Assembly: GCA_019426215.1 (NCBI GenBank)
Contig: CM033400.1
Coordinates: 23,482,568-23,546,567, forward strand
Length of the DNA stretch: 64,000 nucleotides
Direction: 5' to 3'
DNA from: Buddleja alternifolia
Lineage: Eukaryota > Streptophyta > Magnoliopsida > Lamiales > Scrophulariaceae
Positions 57,572-64,000 of this stretch are shown here, one piece after another. A program made the position numbers and the translations under genes. The first letter of the stretch is position 1. Each line of letters begins with the position of its first letter. Under the pieces are notes generated by a model. It had not been told where the DNA came from. It saw nothing but the letters and a program-made list of their open reading frames with translations, and searched no databases.

Positions 57572-58690
57572 CACTTTCTCGAGGTCGAAAAGGATCTTTG
57601 TTTACATCTAGTGACTGCTCAATGGATGTAATTTATTCATATAGAATCGTTTTAAAACCTTTGACACATAAGCGTCTTGATATACGAAAATTCCATTCTT
57701 TAAATATTCAATTTGCAAACCAAGGGAAAATTTTGTTATTCTAAGATCTTTCATCTCAAATTCTTTATTTAAGCAATTAATAGCTTTTTGAATCTCTTCA
57801 GGAGTTCCAATGATATTTAAATCGTCAACATAAACTGTAATTATAACAAACTCATTTCCAGATCTTTTCATGAAAATATGAGGACAAATTGGATCATTCT
57901 TATATCCTTCCTTTAACAAATATTCATTGAGACGATTATACTACATTCGTCCAGATTATTTCAGTCCATACGATGACTTAATTTAATTGAATAATGTTCT
58001 CGAGAACTTGAATTATATGCTTCAGGTATATTAAATCATTCAGGGATTTTCATATATATATATATATATCATTATCAAGTGAGCCATACAAATAGGTTGT
58101 AATACATCCATTAGACGCAAATCAAGCTTTTCATGCACTGCCATACTTATTATATAACGAAAAGTAGTTGCATCCACCACAGGAGAATAAGTCTCCTCAT
58201 AATCTATGTCAAGTCGTTGTGAAAACCCTTGGGCAACAAGACGTGCCTTATATCTTACAATATCACCTTTCTCATTTTGTTTTCACACAAATACTCATTT
58301 GTATCCTACTAGTTTTACATCTTCAGGTGTATGGACTACAGGTACAAAACCTTTTTGTTTTGCAAGCGAGTTTAACTCTGCCTCAATTGCGTCTTTCCAT
58401 TTTGGCCAATCATTCTTTTGTCAACAGTCATTAACAGACTTTGGTTCTTGATCCTCATTATCATTCATCATATTTAGCGCTACATTATATGCAAATTTAT
58501 CGTCAACGTTGACTTCATTTCGATTCCAACGTTTCCCGTTCATAACATAATCTATTGAGATCTCATTATTTTCACAATTGTCAGGGTTTTGAGGTTTTTC
58601 TGGAACCGAAATATTAGTTATGACTGGGGACTCTTTTGGATTTATTTTATCCTTGATTAGACCATCTTGATTCTTAGCTCCTTTTCTTTT
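57572..58690 (-). pseudogene. Reverse transcriptase of the outer Copia element
   Basis: Minus strand. 57919-57608 reads LLKEGYKNDPICPHIFMKR-like text and then VYVDDLNIIGT (catalytic YVDD) and EFEMKDL. Upstream, in broken frames, come KARLVAQGFSQRLDIDYEET and a MDV box. A pure (TA)9 tract at 58052-58069 lies inside the coding region. The last codons before 57572 lead directly into the RNase H at 48825 across the nested insertion. Confidence 0.88.
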
Positions 58691-60046
58691 TCAAGGATGA
58701 CTATCTTTGGAACCGATAGGTCTACCACGCTTCAGGCGTGCAGTAGATTCATTACTTTGACCTTCAGGGACAACAATTCTTACGGGAGCATTAACAGCTG
58801 GTACATGTGACTTAGTCACTTTCTTTAGGTCAATAAATGCGTCTGGCAGTTGGTTAGCTAAACCTTGCAAGTTAATTATCTTTTGAATTTCCAGTGCACT
58901 TTGTTTTGTTTGAAAATCAAGATGAGATAAAGATAATTCATTCCAACTAATTTTCTTTTCCAGCTGCTTATTTTCTCCCCCTAATGTTGGGAAATCTAAT
59001 TCATCAAAATGATAATCAGCAAATCGAGCCGTAAATAAATCTCCAATCAATGGCTCTAGATACTTTATTATCGATGGATACTCATCCAACATATATTCCC
59101 GACTTCCTTTGAGGACCCATCTTAGTGCGTTGTGGTGGAGCAATTGGAACAGATACCGCACATCCAAAAATTCTTAGATGGGAAATATTTGGTTCCTGAC
59201 CAAAAACCAAGTGTAATGGGGAGAATTTATGATAATTTGTTGGCCTTATGCGAATAAGTGCTGCTTCATGCAAAATAGCATGTCCCCAACAAGAAATAGG
59301 AAGTTTTGATAGCATAATTAAAGGTCTTGCAATTAATTGTAGACACTTAATAAAAGATTCTGCTAGACCGTTTTGCATATGAACATGTGCTACAGGATGT
59401 TCAACATCAATTCCAATAGACATACAATAGTCATTGAATGTTTTGGAAGTAAATTCACCCGCATTATCAAGGCATTCTTCTTAATTAGATTATCAGGAAA
59501 ATGTGCTCGTAGTTTAATCAATTGAGCAATCAATCTTGCAAACGCCAGGTTGCGAGTTGATGACAAAGATACATGTGACCATCTTGTTGGTGCATCAATT
59601 AGAACCATTAAATATCTAAATGGTCCACACGACGGGTGTATTGGTCCACAAATATCGCCTTGAATACGTTCCAAAAACGTAAGAGATTCACTTCCTACTT
59701 TTGTTGTTGATGGTCGAATAATCAACTTTCCTTGTGAACAAGCATCACATGAGAAATCATTCGATTGAAGAATCTGTTGGCTCTTTAATGGATGACCACA
59801 TGAATTATCAATTATCTTTCGCATCATAATTGATCCGGGATGGCCTAACTGGTCATGCCAAACAATAAACTTATTTTGATTTGCAAACTTCTGGTTTACG
59901 ATAACATGTGTTTCAATAGTAGATATATGCGTGTAGTACAAACCGGAGGAAAATGCAGGCAATTTTTCCAATATGCATTTGTTATTAGATATTGTGATGT
60001 AAAGATATTCAATATTGCCATCACTTGTCTCAATATGATATGCATT
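58691..60046 (-). pseudogene. Integrase and linker of the outer Copia element
   Basis: 59971-59390 contains the HHCC site (WHDQLGHPG ... CDACSQGKL) and IQGDICGPIHP (first Asp). After a frameshift near 59480, LDNAGEF (second Asp) and NGLAESFIK (Glu) follow, then the C-terminal GCAVSVPIAPPQ and GIYVGYESPSI-like blocks. 59167-58691 is the charged linker to RT, ending KRGRPIGSKDSHP. The catalytic triad is preserved but the frame is not. Confidence 0.9.
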
Positions 60047-60322
60047 TCAGGGGATATCTTTGAAACTTAATAGATTTCTCTGAGATTTGGTAGAATATAG
60101 TGCTTCATCAATATAAAATTGCATTCCTCTGGGTAACAATATATTAGCTCTGTCGGGGCCTTCAATTAACTTTGTACTACCCGATATAGTACTAACATTG
60201 ATTTCTTGCATTACTAAATAAGAGAAGTATTTTTTATTCTTGAGGATGGTGTGAGTTGTTGCATTATCAGCGAGACACATATCTTCATTATTAATGTTGT
60301 TACTGATCGAGTAAATACTCAT
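60047..60322 (-). pseudogene. Protease of the outer Copia element
   Basis: Contains CLADNATTHTILKN, where Copia elements of this type have LADSATTHTIL. The Asp is followed by Asn instead of Ser, so activity is doubtful. It is joined to integrase by NLLSFKDIP and a stop at 60047. Confidence 0.82.
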
Positions 60323-60376
60323 TCTTTATTGAAACATAAAAAGAAATAAATCAATACCAAACAATATTATTTAATA

Positions 60377-61735
60377 CTCTCTCCGTCCCAAAAAGGATGT
60401 CCACTATTCCACTTTTATCTATCCCAAAATGTTTGTCCTTTACTATTTATGTATATATTTATTGTTTAATCTGATTATATTAACCTCCGTTTAAATTGAA
60501 AAATTTACAATTAATTCATTTTTACTATAAAACTACAATTATATTTAAGGAAGATAATTCTATACATGGATAGAAAACAATAATAATAAATCAAATTAAA
60601 GAGAAAATAGCAGATACCCCCCCCCAAACTATGAGGTAATGTGCGCTTTGCCCCCCAAATTATTAAAAGTTGCACTCAACACCCTAAACTATCATATATG
60701 TGCACTTTGCCCCCTCGGTCAACCTCGGGCAGCACCCTAAACTATCATATATTTTTTTTTCTTTTTTAATTCAAATATTCTTAATATTAACTTAACCCCC
60801 CTCGGTCAGTTTTGGGAAAAATTTTACCCATTCATCGTTCAATTTAAATCATGCATATTGGGATTTATTTGGATTTTTTCTTGAAATATTATTTTTAGAT
60901 TTAAAATAAATAATTTTCAAATATGAAAATAAGAAAAATAAAAATAAAACACAAAAATAAATAAGAAAACAATGAAAACAAGTATAAATTCAAATATTCA
61001 TAATTTTCTAAAAATAAAAAAGACAATTCAAAAAAATAAACTATCATATATTTTCTCTTTTTTTTAAAAAATTCAAATATTCTTAATATTAACTTAACCC
61101 CATTCAGTCAACTTCGGGAAAATTTTTACCCATTCATCGTTTAATTTAAATCATGTATATTGGGATTTATTTGGATTTTTCTTGAAATATTATTTCTATA
61201 TTTGAAATAAATAATTTTCAAATATGAAAATAAAAAAAATAAAAATAAAACATGAAAATAAATAAGAAAACAATGAAAAGAAGTATAAATTCAAATATTC
61301 GTAATTTTTTAAAAATAAAAAAGACAATTCAAAAATCCGGAAACATGAAAATAAATGAAAAAAAGTATAAAAATAAAAAAATTTAAAAATAAAAAAATTA
61401 GTACATGTGCGCTTTGCCCCCTCACCTATGTGGTTTGTAGTACTTTGCCCCCAGTGTGTTGCCCGAAACTGACCGAGGGGGCAAAGTGCACATATATGAT
61501 AGTTTAGGGTGTTGAGTGCAACTTTTAATAGTTTGGGGGGCAAAGTGCACATCACCTCATAGTTTGGGGGGGGGGGGTATCTGCTATTTTCTCCAAATTA
61601 AAAGCATGGCATGTTTTAGAAGGTAACGTTATTAGCTGTCTTTTGTTTTATGGAAAGGGTACTATTGAGAAACAATGAAAATTTGATAATTCCTAAGAAA
61701 AGTCAAACAGGACATTCTTTTTGGGATGGAGGGAG
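60377..61735. mobile_element. Stowaway-like MITE, carrying a nested MITE
   Basis: Ends ctctctccgtcccaaaaagg and the inverted counterpart tctttttgggatggagggag, flanked by TA (60375-60376 and 61736-61737). These are the TIR and TSD of Tc1/mariner-derived Stowaway MITEs. Without the nested 993-bp element it is about 357 bp. It interrupts the outer Copia element between the gag knuckle and protease. Confidence 0.85.
60601..61593. mobile_element. Mutator-type MITE with about 130-bp TIRs
   Basis: The left 60601-60730 and the reverse complement of 61465-61593 match nearly perfectly. They share gagaaaatagcagatacc, a C-run, caaactatgaggt, cactttgcccccc and caacaccctaaactatcat. A perfect 9-bp TSD caaattaaa (60592-60600 and 61594-61602) identifies a Mutator-like origin. 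The interior consists of two copies of a 302-bp AT-rich unit. No transposase is encoded. Confidence 0.92.
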
Positions 61736-61867
61736 TATAAGAAATGACAATCTTATGAATAAATTCATTTATTGATCTTAAAAAGAAAACAACATGCTTA
61801 AATATTTATTTAAAAATTACTAGAATTAAAACTTAACAAATTTATTTTTGAACACTTCCATCTCTAA

Positions 61868-62890
61868 TCAAGTGATCAATTTTTCTTCAGGATCGGCAAA
61901 GAAATCAGCAACATTTAAATGAGTGTCATCAAATCGGCCATGATCAGAATCGCCTTCTTCAAAAGTAAAATTTGTTTCTATTTTCTTTCCTTTACCTTTC
62001 AGCGATTCTTGGTAAAGGTCAACAACATGCTTTGGTGTACGACAGGTACGAGACCAATGACCTTTACCACCACAACAATAGCATAAATTTTCCACATATT
62101 TGCTATTTTGGCCACCTTCATTTTTCTCTTCATTATTTTTTCACTTCTGGCGGAAATATGTGTTCTTTGAATAACCGCCACGATTTCCATAACCATATCC
62201 ACGACAATGCCCACGTCCACGTCCAATACCACGGCCACGACCACGACCACAATTTGGTTCATTGTTAAAATGGTTATGGGTTGTTACATTCACTTCTGGA
62301 ATGGAGCAGAACCAGTTGGACGAGACTCATGATTTTTCATCAAAAGCTCATTGTTTTGTTCAGTCACAAGTAGGCAAAAAATCAGTTCAGAATATTTCAA
62401 AAAAGCTTTTTCATGATATTGCTGCTGCAAGAGCACATTAAATGCATGAAAAGTGGAGAATATTTTTTCTTACATATCCTCATCACTGATTTTTTCTCCA
62501 CGCAATTTCAATTGAGAACTGATTCTAAACATTGCAGAGTTATACTCACTTACGATTTTGAAATCTTGCAATCATAAGTGCATCCAATCATAACGAGCGT
62601 TTGGAAGAATAACAATTTTCTGGTGATTATACCTTTCTTTCAAATTATTCCAAAAAATAAGTGGATCTTTTATAGTAAGATACTCATTTCTTAAGCTTTC
62701 ATGAAGGTGGTGACGAAGGAAAATTCATAGCTTTGGCTTTTTCTTGATTAGATGATTTATTTCCTTCTTTGATTGTGTCTCCAAGACCATTTGTATTTAA
62801 ATGAATTTCAGCATCTAACACCCAAGATAAATAATTCTTCCGCATAAGGTCAAGAGCCACAAAGTCAAGTTTTGCAAGATTCGTCATTAT
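61868..62890 (-). pseudogene. Gag of the outer Copia element
   Basis: Starts at the ATG at 62887 (MTNLAKLDFVALDLMRKNYL). A UBN2-type gag domain follows in broken frames (NNLKERYNHQKIVILPNARY, QDFKIVSEYNSAMFRI). A Gly/Arg-rich segment now reads as Val repeats in a shifted frame near 62200. The zinc knuckle CYCCGGKGHWSRTC near 62080 is intact. The frame ends at 61868. Confidence 0.88.
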
Positions 62891-63343
62891 AATACTATCA
62901 TCAAAGTATAAGAAAAGTTAGATAACAATCATCAATTACATAAATGCAACATATCTTGTAGTAAATAATTTTAGGCACCCACGAGTCATACTTGTGCATG
63001 CATATTTTCATATCGAATTAAAACATCATTAATTTACCATAACAGTGGACTAAAGATATTGACATGGATTATTTTTCAAATAGAAGAATGAAAAGAAACA
63101 AGGACCATATATGAATCAATTGAATTCCTGCCAAGGGCTTATAAAAGGCATATCATCAAATATATAAATCATTATCACAGATACAAACATATAATATATA
63201 CCAATCAAAGCATATATCAAGAACTACCTTTGAAGTGAATTTGTGTCGAATTAAAAAGGCACTTGTACCAATGATTCAACAGCCAAGCAATTTTTAATTT
63301 TTTTTAAAATAACTAACACCTGAGACGGATCGTGCTGATAACG
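62891..63343 (-). other. Leader of the outer Copia element
   Basis: Between the 5' LTR and gag. On the minus strand it begins cgttatcagcacgatccg. This sits in PBS position, but I cannot match it to a specific tRNA. Otherwise it is AT-rich and non-coding. Confidence 0.6.
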
Positions 63344-63619
63344 TGTTATAAAATAACCCCAAAATATTATAAAGTTGAGAGACAATAGAATAAGAGAATG
63401 AGATAATTCTTTTATTGATTTTTTGTGTCTCTTCAATACAATGGCATAGCCTATTTATAAGCACAAAATAAGAATCTCAAAGGTTGATTACATAATAAAT
63501 AGATATAAATTACAATAAATTATATTGATGATGAGAGGTGAGAGTCATGAAGATAAAAGGTCTTGAAGTTGTATGGACATCCACATAATATTATATATTT
63601 ATAACATATATTTATAACA
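63344..63619 (-). repeat. 5' LTR of the outer Copia element
   Basis: 276 bp, plus strand tgttataaaataacccc ... tttataaca, very close to 47621-47890. The TSD acaat follows. Confidence 0.92.
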
Positions 63620-63924
63620 ACAATGGGTTTTTTGTAATTTTTCATAAAACTTCATATCTTTGAATGTATTTCTTTTTCCTTTTTCAATTAACCACCCACA
63701 TACATTACTTAGAGTGCTATTGCACGAATTTAGCAACAACAAAACACGGTGTTGTTGCACAATAGTCGTCTACGGTTTCAAGGAGGAGGTGTGCGCTTGG
63801 CGGTGGTCGGTGCGAATAGGTAGGTTGGGGTTATGTAGTATGGTGGTTGTATTAGAACGACAACCACCACCGCTTCCGAATCATCACAAGAAATGACCCT
63901 TTTTCATCCAATTTCAGCGACGCA

Positions 63925-64000
63925 ATGCCTTCTATTTCAGGTACTATCCGGTGGCCTCCGGCGCGATATTCGGTTGCGATATCAGCGCTGTTAACAGTGG
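63925..64000 (+). CDS. Possible start of a gene running off the window
   Basis: An ATG at 63925 opens a frame without stop to the window edge (MPSISGTIRWPPARYSVAIS...). Base composition changes here from AT-rich to balanced. The frame is only 25 codons, so support is weak. A splice-like 'tttcag|gt' at 63936-63942 could mean a different structure. Confidence 0.2.
   Translation, partial: MPSISGTIRWPPARYSVAISALLTV

Larger units (their letters stand above)
47621..63619 (-). mobile_element. Copia retrotransposon with short LTRs, carrying nested insertions
   Basis: The 270-bp LTR at 47621-47890 matches the 276-bp LTR at 63344-63619. A perfect TSD acaat (47616-47620 and 63620-63624) brackets the whole. 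Domains on the minus strand are gag (62887 to 61868), protease (60322-60047), integrase (59971-59082), RT (to 57572) and RNase H (48825-48107). Nested within are a plus-strand Copia element at 48826-57566 and a Stowaway-like MITE at 60377-61735. Without these the element is about 5.9 kb, normal for Copia. Confidence 0.93.

Overview
This is a plant nuclear genome window, most likely a eudicot. Evidence: one spliced host-type gene with GT-AG introns, LTR retrotransposons of typical plant lineages (Sirevirus-like and other Copia, chromovirus and Tat/Athila-like Gypsy, a TRIM), MITEs and a nucleosome-length satellite. No prokaryotic feature, CRISPR array, rRNA gene or convincing tRNA gene was found. 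Nearly everything except one gene is a nested stack of retroelements. Most boundaries are supported by TG...CA ends, target-site duplications (TSDs), primer-binding sites (PBS) and polypurine tracts (PPT) that can be read directly.

Layout. 1-804 is the 3' part of a Sirevirus-family LTR. 2073-3722 is a solo Copia-type LTR (TSD ATTTG). 3868-13247 is a Gypsy chromovirus (TSD ACTAT) that took three later insertions: a solo Sirevirus LTR in its 5' LTR, a three-LTR TRIM next to gag, and a solo LTR in its integrase. Its gag-protease-RT segment (about 7007-8975) is inverted relative to the rest. 13411-13782 is a 9-bp-TSD MITE ending just 3' of the only convincing host gene, a three-exon kinase-like (probably pseudokinase) gene on the minus strand (13806-18706). 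20053-20453 is another MITE. 21933-23459 is a tandem array with a period near 177 bp. 23461-28697 holds broken LTR pieces. 28720-28997 is a minisatellite.

30011-44044 is a 14-kb Sirevirus-like Copia element on the minus strand, with both LTRs, an iMet PBS, a PPT, decayed gag-pol and a large extra gene (31674-36185) between RNase H and the 3' LTR. That extra gene appears to have its own TATA box and two small introns. 44537-45961 is a solo Tat/Athila-like LTR. 47621-63619 is a Copia element on the minus strand (TSD ACAAT). It is split by a complete plus-strand Copia element with 1.6-kb LTRs (48826-57566, TSD TTCAT) and by a Stowaway-like MITE (60377-61735) that itself carries a Mutator-type MITE (60601-61593, 9-bp TSD). 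The last 76 bases could be the start of another gene.

How the parts relate: the retroelement genes are remnants of gag-protease-integrase-RT-RNase H polyproteins. All autonomous elements carry stops or frameshifts. The nesting gives a relative time order: Copia 47621-63619 is older than Copia 48826-57566, and the Gypsy element is older than its three insertions. The most unusual observations are the spliced accessory gene in the Sirevirus, the 177-bp array, the Gypsy inversion with the tandem TRIM, and the MITE abutting the stop codon of the host gene.
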